A stretch of DNA of 64,000 nucleotides, from contig JAJEKV010000782.1 in the NCBI GenBank assembly GCA_021234155.1, forward strand, positions 28,004 to 92,003. Reading direction: 5' to 3'. The notes beneath the pieces were generated by a model. The model was not told the DNA's origin. It did not search any database and worked only from the letters and a program-made list of their open reading frames with translations. The first letter of the stretch is position 1, and each line of letters opens with the position of its first letter. This DNA is from Isoetes taiwanensis (taxonomy: Eukaryota > Streptophyta > Lycopodiopsida > Isoetales > Isoetaceae). Shown here piece after piece: positions 12,601 to 24,560 of the stretch. The position numbers were made by a program, and so were the translations under genes.

Positions 12601-13800
12601 CTTGAAAACCGGGCGGCGTGATTGTTTCAAAACGCCTGCGTGAATTGGTTTTGATTTGAAATACGCTTTGGCGTGAATACAATTTATGAAACGGGTTGAT
12701 TACCTTTTGTATGAAATGTCTTCCCCATTTCATTCAAAGTTGCACTAATCTCGGTAAATCTGCGGGTGAAGTATTGGCATCAAGATCGACACCTCCTATA
12801 TAGTGATTTGCAGAACACTTTTGGCACATTTTGTTACTGCTTTTGCGATGATGGCCTTTTGTGCCTCCAGCGGAATCTTTGCCCGTCGATGATGACATAT
12901 TTAATATCATCCTTGATAATAGCTCACGGGCGTTAGATCCCACCGGCCGAACTTGTTCGAGATCATATCCCAAAGGTAGCATCCGCCGGCATAGGCATTT
13001 GACCACGGATTACTAATCATGCTCACGAACAATCTCCATGGCATGTTCGGATCATATCTCCTGCCGCTAACATAAATGGAGCTTGGTGAACGGATGAGGG
13101 ACTTCACATGGATGCATAAAAGTTTCCTTAAGACCCAATGGATAATGGTCACTGTACTTATTGACTTGTTCATGGCCTCTAGGCTGCGCCACTCTGTCTG
13201 TTCATTCTCAAAAGCGGAAGCCTCCATGCCAGCCGACAAGCTGCGGAGTTGAACATTCTTCCCTAGATCTAGGACCCTTTTAGAAGCTTTCAAAAGTCGT
13301 CGGCTAATTCCCTAGCTTGCTGCAAATAGTGACTTGGTGTCGGTTTAGTGAACATGCCTCTCATGCATTTTAACCCTTGGCAAATAGATATTGGTAAATG
13401 CTACATTGGTTGGCCAACCATATTAAAACATGTCTCACCGTTCATCTGTCTTCATGAGCGTATCCTTGTATCGCGGTAGCTCACGGTGAGTAAGTCCGAG
13501 CGGATCTTTCTTACCGCCGTGTAATCTCCAAAGAGCAATTTAGGTTGGTGTCATCCTCTTCCTCTCCACAAGAGATTAGGATCCCTTTGTTTGGCCATCT
13601 TATGCCTTCCTTTTCCTCGAGAAGAGAGTTAAGTCGAGCTTGCCATTTGTCTTGGCAAGATCAGCGTACCCACTCTACACCCTCGTCCATTTCCTCTTCA
13701 AAGGCGGGGTCGATTGGTTGCTATAAGAATCGGCCCTTCATCATCTAAGGTGAGATCACATGGTTTGCGCATCCAGATTGATGCCCTTGCTTTCTTGGCG
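9700..13800 (-). pseudogene. Long decayed minus-strand coding region inside the TIR element (unidentified)
   Basis: The minus strand holds many open stretches of 60-130 codons in shifting frames with sensible amino-acid composition. Segments read downstream include RSLSAGMEASAFENEQTEW (about 13,200), SSTGKDSAGGTKGHHRK (about 12,870) followed by a CQKC pair, HYPKLDWSDKYKVKNDDIKK (about 11,800), RSYKLRRRAPLNKNGF (about 11,080) and KDPTKCKPIFIKHLSN (about 9,880). They look like remnants of one large or two adjacent proteins. I do not recognise a family. The direction is opposite to the transposase, so the element seems to have carried divergent genes. Tandem stops and indels show that it is not functional. 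It could also be a captured host gene. Confidence 0.4.
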
Positions 13801-14877
13801 AGGGATTAGAACCCGAATTAGTAGGGGTTTTCTTCCTCTTGAGAGCACGCAAAATGAAGATGAGCACTTTTTAGAGTACTTTTGAACAAGAGATCGCGGC
13901 TTGGCGTGTGCATTTAAACCTAAATTAGTACAAATCCAGCTTGGCGTGTTGGTATCTCCTATTATTGACCATGCTATCGTTAATTTGAAACTAAATTATT
14001 TTGCATCCACATTTTAAGCTACATACCCTTCATGAATCCATATTTCACACTATTTAACCTCATTGAACATTGCTATCTCAAAATTTGTCTAACACCGGCT
14101 ATATTCTATATATAAAAGCGTAGCAAAATTATGTTTCTGAGCGGATAATCGGAGCATTGGCGATGTTAATACTTAAAATTCATGCAAAGCATAATAACTC
14201 AAACTCATGCAAAGCATATTAAGTGAAAGGAAATATCTCAAATTCATGCAAGCATAATACTCTCCCCACAAGTGTGTGTGATACGTGGCAAATTAAATAC
14301 CTTGAATAGGGTTACGTGGCCGATACGTGGTATTACGATCAACGTCTCCTAAACTTGAGAAGAGGGTTTAGAGATTCCTCTTCCACTTGCTTCCTGCCGT
14401 CGTCCTTCGACCTCGATTAAGCTTTAGAAGACATCTCGGGAATTAAGCCTAGTAACCGGTCGGAATTCGCTTCGGATCTGGCCCTTTCGAGAAAGAAATA
14501 GCTTTTCTACTGTGCGAGAAATAGAGAAATTTGAATTTCAAAGAAAACACAAAATGCGGTTGAAATATTCTTGACACATACAAATAATAATGGCGAAGAC
14601 CGATCCAACGACTTCTTTCATTAAGTTTTTAAAAATCCTATCAAATTTATCCCGGCTAAGCGTGGTTAACCTAATCTTTCTTCTAATTGAGATTTTCGGA
14701 GCCGCCAGGGAGTTTCCATAAGCCTTGACTTCTCAAATCAACGAGGAGACTCAAATCGACTTCTCAAGAATGGCTACGGAGATTTGGTACTCATCTCATT
14801 CCAATAGCTTTGAACATTAATTTCCAATAGTAGGTGTCTGAATAGCAATTTTCTGCAGTGTCGAAGATGAATGTTTC

Positions 14878-15102
14878 ATGTTAACTACAAATCAGAAAAG
14901 GAAAGTAGGATTATGCAAGATCGACTCCATCGATCCGACTGTAAACTGTCATGGAATTCATTTCGGGGATAAGTATGTCCAGGGGAGTTTGATTTATTCT
15001 TTAGCGGTATGGATGAAGCTTTACCTCGTGAACACCCGAGTGGGGATCACGGTTGGAGAAAGTGTTGGAACATTTGTTTGCATGGCCAAGAAATCGGCTT
15101 AA
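14878..15102 (+). other. Uninterpreted stretch 13.8-16.7 kb with short open frames
   Basis: Between 13,800 and 16,740 there are only short frames. A 74-codon plus-strand frame lies here, and a proline/glycine-rich minus-strand frame at about 15,160-15,530 overlaps a CTCCACC-rich tract. Neither shows a recognisable domain. The phrase CTTGGCGTG/TGGCGTGAAT recurs through 12.5-18 kb, suggesting an older internal duplication within the element. No function is assigned. Confidence 0.2.
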
Positions 15103-16744
15103 AAGGTATGTAACATGTATTACATTGTAGAAATATAAAGTAGACAAATTTTGTTGTATTCATTGGAAAAAGATTACAATTGTATATAATGCGGATAAAC
15201 TAGATAAACCCGGACAAAATCCCGGACCTCTTGTTTCAAGCCGGATCTTTTGAGTAGGCTGGGCTATCGGGATCTCCCATTTCCATTCTGGGGGCATATT
15301 GAATTCTTCCCCGTAAAACCCCAAAAAAAACGGGGCTCTAGCTCCACCACCCCGCTGCTCCACCTCCACCTCTCCTCCTCCTCGCTTCCACCTCCCGCTC
15401 CATTGGTTGAACCTTTGCATCGATATGGCCTGCGGTAGTGGTTCCATTGGTTGAGCCATCTCCATTGCATCGTGATCACCTTTGTGGTAGTGGTTCGTGT
15501 GTTGGGGGCATCCAGGGCATAGAGGCTAACCACTAAGAAACGAGCTCCTCATTTTGAATCTCGGAGGCGGATCGATGAGATTCACTCTCGATCAATGCAT
15601 ATCTTGCATTCTCGGTGATTAGATAAGAGGGCGAAACCTCGTATGCGTGCAAAAGCCCTGAGCCAGGTCTATCATTGCCCCGTCTGCGCCATCATCATTA
15701 CTTGATCCAAGTACTCCGGGGCAAGACTGCGCTGCTCCGGTTAACGGTGCTTTCTACAAGTTCAACCGGACGAGATTGGAGCCTAAACCGGAGGCTACCG
15801 CAGGATTGCTGGCCCAAATGTAATTCCAATCCATCTTCGCTACCAAGATGCGGATTAATGTAACCTCGCATCTATCAATAGGAAGTGGCGAGTATCGCGA
15901 TTCGCTGGCGTGTTGTTATTTCTTTATTTATAAACTTAGAAACTAAGAGACGTGTTTAGCGTAAAAAGTTGAAAGTAGGGATACAATTGTTTGTTTTTCA
16001 GTGTAAGAAAAACTATAGGAAAATATATAAACATTTCGGCGTGCATTCCCGATGTACCGCGGTAAGAAATTGCCCGCAGCCTTTATCTATTTACTTATCT
16101 ATGCATGCAGGTTTTCTCTCCCTCCGAATGCACTGATGCCGCAGTATTCATGTTGAAGGCTAAGGTTACCTTAAAACACGCTTTAGCTTGTTTCAAATAT
16201 TATCTTCAGATTTTTCTAATGCTTTCTACTACACTTATTCATAATAGAAACTTGCATGCAATAGCATGATTAATTCAGATGAGAAACTCAGAATTTACTG
16301 AACAAAGAAGCTGATGAAGTTATAAAAACTATTACGGTTTTTCATAAACATCATCCGCTTCCTCCCCACTGAAAGCAAATGCAAAAAGCTTGTCTTCTTG
16401 GATTAAACCTGCCATTGAGATGCAACTTAAAACTAAATGAAAAACTAACCTTGAGTTTCGAGGTGGAAGGATTCAAGAACGGAGGACTATGCTTGTGGTT
16501 TTAATTCGAGGCTTTTATCTTCGCTGAACCTTAGTCCCTGCCTTTTGGTTTTAATTGAAGTTCCTCCAGATTTCCTCGGGCTTCTGGATACTCTGAGAAA
16601 AAGGCTGGAGTCTTTAGTAAGTTAGGAATTGGCCGAAAACCAAACATCTAACATTGATGAATATAAATCTGCTCACCAAGATTCCGGGCGGATCCAAACA
16701 ACACAGCCAGAATAGCCGTAAATCGATGAAGGAAGGAAGAAAAT

Positions 16745-16850
16745 GTAGGAACTTTGAGAGCGTAAAATGGATTTTATATAGGCAACAATTAGGAAAAAAA
16801 GTTAAGCGTGAATAATTGATTGCTTGAATTAACACGCCTGGCGTCACGGT
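16745..16850 (-). promoter_or_regulatory. TATA-containing block, copy 1 of 2
   Basis: Read on the minus strand, CCTATATAAAATCC at 16,768-16,782 is a good plant TATA box. It is followed by ACGCTCTCAAAGTTCC and a pyrimidine-rich leader. The block is clearly homologous to 17,951-18,046 across about 95 bp, including sequence upstream of the TATA (TTAGCGTGAATAATT-like). A minus-strand open frame follows. It may be a core promoter for the decayed minus-strand genes, which is inference from the motif and its duplication. Confidence 0.45.
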
Positions 16851-17519
16851 CTTCAGCGGATTACGACATGTATATGGTATATATGGAGAATATTGCATTT
16901 CATGCAATAAATTCCTCACGCATTTTATTCCATTTATTGTATCTCAAAAATAGAATTTTTAGAAATTTTATATAGGCTGCATTAAAATGATTTTAAAGGC
17001 AAAATTATGAAGGCTAAAAAATGACTTTTGGTTAGGGGAATTGTTTTAGCCCGATAGGAAAATTTCCTATGGTTCTTGGACTTAATCGAGAGATTTCTCA
17101 TGTGGTTGATTTATAGTGTTCCCGACTTTGTTGAGACAAAAATTTGGCGGATACAAAATTTAGAGGGACAAAATTTTAGAGAAAACGACTTTGAGCCAAA
17201 ATAATTGAGAATATACTTGATTTTATCCAAAAAATTTATGTCTGTAAAAACCTGTTTGAAGAAAACTGCTTGAAGACAAAGTTTATGAAAAAACCGCTTT
17301 GATTTCAAAAAAACAGTTGTATGTACAGATGCCTGAAGGCTTGGAAGGCGGTGCGTTCAAGGCTTTTCACACAATTTGGAAAAAAATGCCCGAGGCGTGT
17401 CCAAACTTCCGTAAGAATGGAAACAAAAAAATGGGCCGCCGGGATGCGTATCTTCTTCCTGCAACAAAGAAGAAAGAAAGGTGTTAGAAAAGAAAGAAAG
17501 GTGCAAAACAAAAACAAAA

Positions 17520-17810
17520 GAAATCACATGCAAACCCTCGGGTTCATCTCTTTAACCACTCCAAACCGGGTCGAATTGTCGCACCTTCTTCCGAATCCTC
17601 CTCCCTCCTCCTCCTCCTCCTCCTCCTCAGGAGATTTCATTCTCTGCTTCAGGTCAAGCCAACCCGCCGGAGGCGGTTTCATGCTCTTGGGAGGACATCT
17701 CCTCCTCTTCCTCCAACTCCTCCTCTTCCTCCTCTTCCTCCTCTTGAATCGGAGGAATCGGGAGGAGCTCAACTCCTCCTCTTCCATAAGAATCAGAATC
17801 ATCCCTCAAT
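17520..17810 (-). other. Purine/pyrimidine-skewed tract with an acidic/basic open frame
   Basis: The plus strand is almost entirely TCCTCC-type repeats. The minus-strand frame that starts with ATG at 17,802 therefore encodes runs of Glu, Arg and Lys. It lies about 170 bp downstream of the 17.98-kb TATA block on the same strand and could be a first exon. The composition is mostly forced by the GGA/GAG microsatellite, so the coding call is weak. Confidence 0.25.
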
Positions 17811-17950
17811 CTAATCGAGGAGGAGAATTGGGAAAAGAAAAATCAATGGGAATTGAGTTCTTCAACCCCACGTCTCTTTGAGGAGACCTCCTGGTTCTTC
17901 ATGAAGGTCGGCTGAGGCCTAACGCCTTCATGCGAAAAAAAATTGGGGAC

Positions 17951-18046
17951 GAGAATGGAGGTCTTGAGAGCGTGAACCGGATTTATATAGGGTTAATTAG
18001 CTCTTTAGCGTGAATAATTTATTGCCTCAAATAACGCCTGTGCATA
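17951..18046 (-). promoter_or_regulatory. TATA-containing block, copy 2 of 2
   Basis: On the minus strand CCTATATAAATCCGG (about 17,977-17,991) precedes CACGCTCTCAAGACCTCC, matching copy 1 at 16.75 kb. It faces away from the plus-strand transposase gene that starts within the next 600 bp. The 17.99-18.6 kb interval could therefore be a divergent promoter region. Confidence 0.45.
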
Positions 18047-18599
18047 ACGAAATTCATCCCAGCTATATTATCTAGTCTAGGTATATTATTATGGATAATA
18101 AATTCTCCGCCTATTAGTTATATGTCTTTTCAGATCATATATCCAAATTTTCGATAATTAAAATTTGGATATATTTATATAAATGTCATTTCCTTGTTGT
18201 TGCCATGAAAATTTTGTTTTAAATGATTTCGTTCGCCCATTGTTATTATTATATTAAACCTATTTCCAAGGAATTTCTTGCTTTTAAAAAATTTGATTTA
18301 CCTCACATATTCCATAAATGTGTATCGTGATTTTTTTATCTTATGGTGTAATAATTTTTCTTACTCATTGACTAAAAGGGTGCAATTTGCCCTGGGTCAA
18401 TGGTGCCCCTCCAACTCAAGATGGTGAAAAGAGCAATATCAATGAAAAACCAACTCCTAGCATGTTGAATGTTGAAGAAAACAATTAGTCCTCTATAGTA
18501 GGGGCAATGGAGGAACAAGAAGGTGAGAATCATGCACAAGTGCAACAAGGAAATAGTAGGCCAAGGAGTCATTGTGCTAGCGGATCCCCGGTCAAGCTG

Positions 18600-21268
18600 T
18601 TAATGATGAAAGGCTAGGGAAGACAATGTGGTATTGCAATTTTCGATGTTGGAAGACAACCTGGAAGGTAAAGGTTTTGGGTGACAAGGAATGTTTTGGT
18701 TGTGTCGCTAAATTGGAGGTTCCTTGCATCTTTGGCATGGCCTATAAGTAGTGTTCAATTTGTGGAGGATTATATTTTCCGAGCCTGAGGTTGTTGGGGA
18801 CAATGATTGTCTTGATATTGATCCATTGGCGGTTGGAACTCTAAAACCCAGGCAAAGGGGAGAAGTATCACGGTTTATTATTATCCTAGCAAAAAGAGCC
18901 AAGTTGATTAGTGACACCAAACGCGGAGACAATGGTGAAGGTTAGGGGCCTCGATTGTTGTTGGAGTGATTGTATGCAATTCTTCACAATAGAACAATTG
19001 GTGGAAGCAAGAGCCACTTTTCAAGAGTACACCGTTGATGAGAGGAGGACCTACATGTACACAATCTTCCGAAAGCATGCACTTCAAGATGAAAGAAACC
19101 CAAAGCAAAAGATACCCTTTGCTAGGCAAATGGATATGTGCAAAAGCATGGCGTAGTATCCATGCAATTCCAACTTCTTCATGGCATAATTGGCAAAAAA
19201 AGCAGGGGAACAGATTGCTTTACATGGAAATAATGGTTTGTTGAGACCAACGACTAGGACCCCGGCCGCCGGGAGATATTTGAAAAATATATTGATTTCA
19301 ATGCGAGTCTATGCCACACAAAAGCGTAGAAGGGATGAAAAGGGAAGAGCGCTTGTTGAGAAAAGGTTGCCATCACATTTGTACTCAAAAGAGTATTTTG
19401 GAAGAAGTGAATTCCCCTACTTCGAGAATTGGGAATTCTTCCAATATCCCAACCTAGCTTTAGTAGGTTATGGAAGAAACATTTCAATCATGTCACCATA
19501 GCAACTTCAAACAACTTTGCAAAGTGCAATTTATGTGCTAAGTTGAAGGAGACTCTTGATAAGACTGTGCAACCTAGTCAAAGGGCTAGGATAAGGGAGC
19601 ATATGAAGGACCATATGAGTGACCAACTATCATGTAGATCATGTTATTGGATGTGGAGGACTTTATACGCATTGGAACCCAATAACTATTTATGTATTAT
19701 ACATGACAAGATGGACTGGAAGAAAAGACTTGTCTTCCACAATTCAAGTACATACCAAAGTCATGTGGAAGATCATACCCCTTTACAGATCTCAATGATG
19801 GGGCAATCTTGCATGGAAGTAATCAAACCTACTATGGCCATTTTAGTTTGGAGTTGTGGAGTGATGGTCCATTTTCATATTGGGAGTATCATGAGGTGTT
19901 TGAGAAACTATGAAAATGGATACAATGGTCACCTCAGGACCTTCAAACTAGCGAGGGCACTACATAGAGCATTGTTAGATGGAAATCCTAACAATATTGA
20001 AAAGTTCAGCAAAGGCAAGGTTTGGGGAAGCATGGGTCTAATGAACATGTTGGAGCTTCAACTTCCGTGCTAAAACCTCAAGATCTACCCAAAAGGTTTC
20101 TCTTGCAACTTGATAATTGTCTTTGGCCAAAATAAGAACAGTGGATGTTTTCTTTCCTATCCTACTTTGTAGGGATATTTGAAAGAGTTAATTTAGGGTT
20201 TCTTATGCCCGGCATACCCATGAGGATGTGGATGCATTATTTGGCAAATATAGTTGTATCTTAAAGCTGAAAAATTGACCAACTTTCCTAGGCTAATGGA
20301 AATCTTGCATGAATGCACTACTCCAAACCCTATAGCTTCTCATAGAAGAAGTGCCCGATTGGAAGAGCTTTGTGGATGGTTATACATTGGATCTTGAAGG
20401 TCATTCCTGTGCCTCTGCAGCTTCACTTTTGGGTGAGAGATGGGATTCCAATCTTCCAATGAAAGATGAGACCTTGTGAGGATGAGTGGAGAGGGGGGAG
20501 GAAATATGGGCGTAGAGATGAGAATGGCAAGCCTATGATACCTCTAGGTCAACCAAAAGCTTTAAAACCCACTGAAGAAGTGAAGCAATTGGGATTGACC
20601 TAAGGAAGAATCTAAGACTATATAAAGCATTGGTAAAACCAATCCAGATGACACCAACTGCCTTGGTGGCCATCGAAGAAGGTGATTAACCTGTTGGGGA
20701 GATAGACACATCCTCGGATGAATTGAAAGAAGGGTGGTTGCCTAAGACTAGGTGGAAGACCTTAGTGGGTGCCGAGGATTTTTGATGACACTGTAAGTAG
20801 CATTCCTTGAAGCAATATGCTCCTCCTCCTCGACAAACACTATGTTGGTCCTAAGAACAATAGGCCAAAGTTTCTAGGCATGGATGCTTATGAACCTTCC
20901 ATGTGACTTGGAATGCCACCAATTTGTGGTAGTAAAGCCATCAGATTTAGATACATATCCAAAGGTGGTTGGGGTTCACTATCTCGATATTTGCAAAGAA
21001 GAAGGTAATATTAACTTCAACCATGCGGGTGGAATGGTGGTGTCCGGTGCATCGCTTTGACCAACGACGGATAAAGAAAGGTACTTTCGATTGTTGGACA
21101 AAGAGATGGAGGAGAAATCCGAGTGATCCTGATCTTTGGCTAGACTATGAAAGTGTTTTGTACTCATGGACTCCAAACACTATTCCAGCAAGAAATGCGA
21201 GAATTACAATACCTCAGGATGTCAGGAAGAAGGCTATGATATCATTGGGAGTGCTTGAAGAAAGTTGA
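18600..21268 (+). pseudogene. DUF7869-type transposase-like gene, copy 1
   Basis: Reading across frames gives a multidomain protein. A Cys-rich N-terminal segment (LDCCWSDCMQFF, about 18,950) leads into an EARATFQEYT/ERRTYMY helix region. A CNLCAKLKETLDK block lies at about 19,530. Next is RSCYWMWRTLYALEPNNYLC then IIHDKMDW (about 19,640-19,715), which fits the first acidic residue of an RNase H-like fold. FLQLDNC follows (about 20,100), then a GFLMPGHTHEDVDALFGKY motif (about 20,195-20,255, frameshifted). A C-terminal EWWCPVH...YESVLYSWTP domain (21,020-21,180) precedes a TGA at 21,266. The LQLDNC plus GHTHEDxD pair recalls proteins annotated with DUF7869, from memory. At least four frameshifts or stops make it dead. 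It sits next to the right TIR. Confidence 0.6.
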
Positions 21269-21439
21269 ATAACTATGTAAATTTTTGTTATCACGTTTTT
21301 ATGATATGGTGCTATATTGTGAAATATTGACTATTTTGTAAATAACATGATATTACGTTTTCATAATTTTGAGGTGAAATGTGTGAATTTGAATATGCTA
21401 CTAAAAACATGCAATATGAAATTTGTCCCAAAATTAAGA

Positions 21440-21468
21440 CATAAACCCAATTTAATTGAATGATGGTT
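21440..21468 (-). repeat. Right terminal inverted repeat of the 12.26-kb element
   Basis: On the minus strand this reads AACCATCATTCAATTAAATT followed by GGGTTTATG, the inverted partner of 9,211-9,240. ATAT follows on the plus strand at 21,469-21,472. Confidence 0.85.
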
Positions 21469-21472
21469 ATAT

Positions 21473-21960
21473 TTGCTTTGAACTAACCTCAACCAACCCT
21501 CTTCACGATTTCTTACCACCTGTATGCCAAGACAATAATTGATCTCCCCCATGTCTTTCATGTCGAATTCTGCGGAGAGCTGCTCTTTTACTTGAAGCAA
21601 TGAAGACATATGATTGGCAAGAAGGATACAATCATCAACGTACAAAGGCTACAATGACAAGAAATTCTCCCGCGGTTTTAACATAAACATTGCCATACGC
21701 CTCGAATTGAAACTGTAAAACCAAAAGACAAAAGATAGTAATTGATCATACCATGCCCTTTGGGGATTGCTTGATTCGTATAATGCTTTCTTCAACTTGC
21801 AAACAAGATGTTCTTGGCCGCTTTTGACATAACCTTGAGTTGGGAAATAAAAATCTCCTTTTGAAGCTCTCCATGAAGAAAAGCGATTGCATACATCCAT
21901 TTGGTGTACTTCAAGATTAGCTTATGGCAGCAAAGCAAAGGCAAGTGATTGAATGGAAGA
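21473..21960 (-). pseudogene. Copia reverse transcriptase (split by the TIR element)
   Basis: Minus-strand frames show the copia reverse transcriptase core. MDVCNRFSSWRASKGDFYFP (VDVxNAFLHG region) lies near 21,890, then CKLKKALYESSNPQRAWYDQ near 21,780, the catalytic MYVDDCILLAN (YVDD box) near 21,640, and EFDMKDMGEINYCLGIQV near 21,540. The frame stops at QSKY (21,473-21,484), exactly where the 12.26-kb element begins. A small frameshift lies between 21,649 and 21,660. Confidence 0.9.
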
Positions 21961-22059
21961 GATACTGACTAGTGAGAGAATGTGTCAAAGAAATCAATGC
22001 CTTCCACTTGAGAGAAACCTCTGCTTAACAAACCTTGCCTTCCACCCTTTACTTGGCCA

Positions 22060-23189
22060 CCTAGCATCTCGCTTTAACCTTAAACAACCATTTGGTGCTG
22101 ACCCGTTCGCTATACCAGGAAGATGAGTAAGCTCCCCGTGTCATTTCATCAAAGAGGCATATTCTTCATCCATAGCTTTTCGCCACTCACTTGCATCTCT
22201 CCTTCTAAAGCTTCTTGAACACTTGCGGTGTTCAGGGAGAGCAGATCGATCTTGACCATTAAGCCCCTTGATTTTATTCTCCTAAGAGATGACTCTCTTG
22301 CTTCAATCGCTTTTGGCTTAAGGTAGCTAGATGCGGCCCAGATTTGGTAGTGCCTCTATTTCACGAGGGGATCACTTTCTGTATGGGTGTAGGGCCTCCT
22401 CGATTGACATTGTCATAAATTAATGAATGCCCTTCCGAAATTATAACTTGGGACTTCCTCAATATCCATGATCGGTTGTGTGCATTTGGGGGCTGATTTT
22501 CTACCATCGTGAGGGGGTATCTTTGGCTTGTATGGTTTCTAAGCTCACACCACTTGATGATGCTTCATGTGTGTGAAGGTGGGTGGCTGAAAATCCAGAC
22601 TCTAAATCTCCCACTAGAGTGTTATCCATCATGCACCAATCATCAAGTGTATCAAAGTCATCAAGCGGGGTTATGGAGAAAAAACTTGTTGAGGTACTCC
22701 CCAGCGATCGCCTTCAAGACACCAGACATGCCAATTGCTCCCCATACAATTCATGTTCATTGAAGATGACATCTCTACTAATCAATAGCGTTCTTCCAAG
22801 CAAGCTATATATAATCCTCAGCCTATTTGCATATCCAACAAGCACACATTTTCACTTTGCATATCCAACTTCTTCCTTTTCTCTTTATGAACATGGGCAT
22901 AAGCAACACATCCGAATATCCCGATATGGCTAGGGGCTGGCTTCTTTCATGTCCATGCTTCATATGGGGTAATGCCATTCACCCCCACTTTCGTAGGCAA
23001 CCTAATTCTCAAGTAACGTTGTTGTTATTCACGCTTCTCCCCAGAACATGTTAGGCATACTAGCATAATTCAATATTGCTTTAGCACTTTCCATCAAGGT
23101 CTTGTTCATGCATTCGCAACTCCATTTTGTTGCGGAGTATATGGAGTGGTGTCTGGGTGAATAATGCCCATCTCCTTGCAATATTGATC

Positions 23190-23240
<51 letters not shown>

Positions 23241-23300
23241 TCTCCAACACCATCGCCCTTGTACTCCAATTAATTGCCCATTTTGTCTTTTCATTTGAAT
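22060..23300 (-). pseudogene. Copia integrase and C-terminal linker
   Basis: The integrase catalytic core is seen on the minus strand as [20 protein letters not shown] then PQQNGVANA (23,106-23,190), the region of the conserved catalytic glutamate and the [11 protein letters not shown] block. Downstream pieces near 22,830-23,060 match the usual copia linker (NMFWGEA and a CVAYAH-like segment). A 41-nt A run at 23,197-23,237 replaces the sequence just upstream of EFDQYC. Multiple frame changes follow. Confidence 0.82.
23197..23237. repeat. 41-nt poly(A) run inside copia integrase
   Basis: An uninterrupted run of 41 A interrupts the integrase coding region on the plus strand, where a GGEFxS-like stretch would be expected on the minus strand. 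It could be an expanded mononucleotide repeat, the scar of a poly(A)-tailed insertion or an assembly artefact. Confidence 0.9.
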
Positions 23301-23989
23301 ACGGAACTCTCTAATTATAGCTAGTACTTCAGATTTTCGGCGCAGAAGTCTAAACCGTCACAAAACCGGAAAAATCATCGATGAAGGTCAATATATAGCG
23401 TTTTCCTTCCCATAATTATAGTCTGCATTGGCCCACATATGTCGAGTGTACAATCTCAAAGATGTAATCGCTCTCCCACTTTCTCTCCTACCTGAAATGA
23501 TGTTCTACTATGTTTTCCCATCACGCAGCCTCACTGAATTCAAGCATATCATCTTCAAAGGGTTCAAGATCATCAATCATCCTCTCCTTTGCTAGTTTCT
23601 TAAGTGCTTGAATATTTGGATGTCCCATTCTATTATGCCATTGTTGAATGTGCGTCACATTTGCCTTCTCCAAACTCATCAAAATAGTGCATTTAGTTTT
23701 TGTAAAGAGGGCACTTAAACTTGTATCTGCAATTTTCCCTCTGCATCATAATAAAGATTGGGCGTCAACCCCCGCACATAATGCACATTTTGTATCTTTT
23801 GGACCTTTGCTCCACTTTGGACCATTATTGAGCCTCTCCAGCGATCTCGAGTGATCTACTATCCCCGATGTGACCCGTCTCTTATTTGTAAAGGCTCAAA
23901 TGTATGAAAAACTTCTCTAATTGGAGTCATGTGCATGGATGCACGAGTCCAGCCATAAGACTCTATCTTCCTCCCTTTGCTGGATAGTT

Positions 23990-24560
23990 TCTTAGACCAT
24001 AAATAACTTCCCATCATGGCGACATCCAGTTCCCCCTTTCTTCACTATGGGGTCTGAATACGCTAACGATCATTTGGCACTCGACTCTACAATCTCTTGC
24101 TATATGTCCTAGTTTGTTACATCTATAGCAAGGCCCTACATTAGTTCTCTCCACTCTCCCTTTGCTTTGGATCTCCTTCACCCAGGATCCCCTTACTTGT
24201 CCCTCGCCCAACCGATCCAAATATAATGGGTTTCTTCCCAAGCCAAGGCTTCTTCCTTTTTGTGAAGAAAAGCTGACATTCTTTGATTCCCCTTTCATCT
24301 TCAACTTCCTCTCCTCTTCAAGCACACGGATACTATGGAATCAAAATTCTGATTTGGGATATTTGTTAGTGTGGTCACCGCTTGCCCAAATTCGTGTAAG
24401 TCCCTTAAGCAACAACGCCATCCGAGTCTTCCACAGGGGACGATTGACTTTACGTGCCGAGCGCACCACCAAAGATCGTAGCCCCTTTTTAAGGATTCGC
24501 CACACACTTTCCCGATTCCATCGTTATTGCAAACAATTGCCGTTTTAAAGATAATTCACA
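23990..24560 (-). pseudogene. Copia gag with CCHC zinc knuckle
   Basis: A minus-strand frame of 103 codons (24,014-24,325) ends in CYRCNKLGHIARDC, a CX2CX4HX4C zinc knuckle. This is the nucleic-acid-binding motif of copia Gag. Upstream (to about 24,560) a second frame continues the capsid-like region with a frameshift near 24,310. The knuckle lies about 0.9 kb upstream of the integrase core, in the correct order. From 24,560 to the primer-binding site at 25,327 the gag N-terminus is too decayed to read in one frame. Confidence 0.85.

Larger units (their letters stand above)
9211..21468. mobile_element. 12.26-kb TIR DNA transposon carrying a DUF7869-type transposase gene
   Basis: Inverted ends of about 30 bp (AACCATCAT(T)CAATTAAATTGGG(A/T)TTATGTC) occur at 9,211-9,240 and, inverted, at 21,440-21,468, with one gap and one or two mismatches. 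The flanks are ATAT on both sides (9,207-9,210 and 21,469-21,472). The target duplication is therefore either 4 bp (ATAT) or, if the ends are read as TAACC, 2 bp (TA). Removing the element plus one duplication restores the copia frame across the QSKY/IDDV junction. Inside are a plus-strand transposase-like pseudogene whose stop lies about 200 bp from the right end, two similar minus-strand TATA blocks, and a long decayed minus-strand coding region. The superfamily is not assigned. Confidence 0.85.

Noticed and set aside
17321-17881. 186-codon plus-strand open frame with Ser and Leu/Phe runs
   Set aside because: It is produced by a TCC/CTC microsatellite that keeps several frames open. The repeated composition and the lack of any domain argue against a gene.
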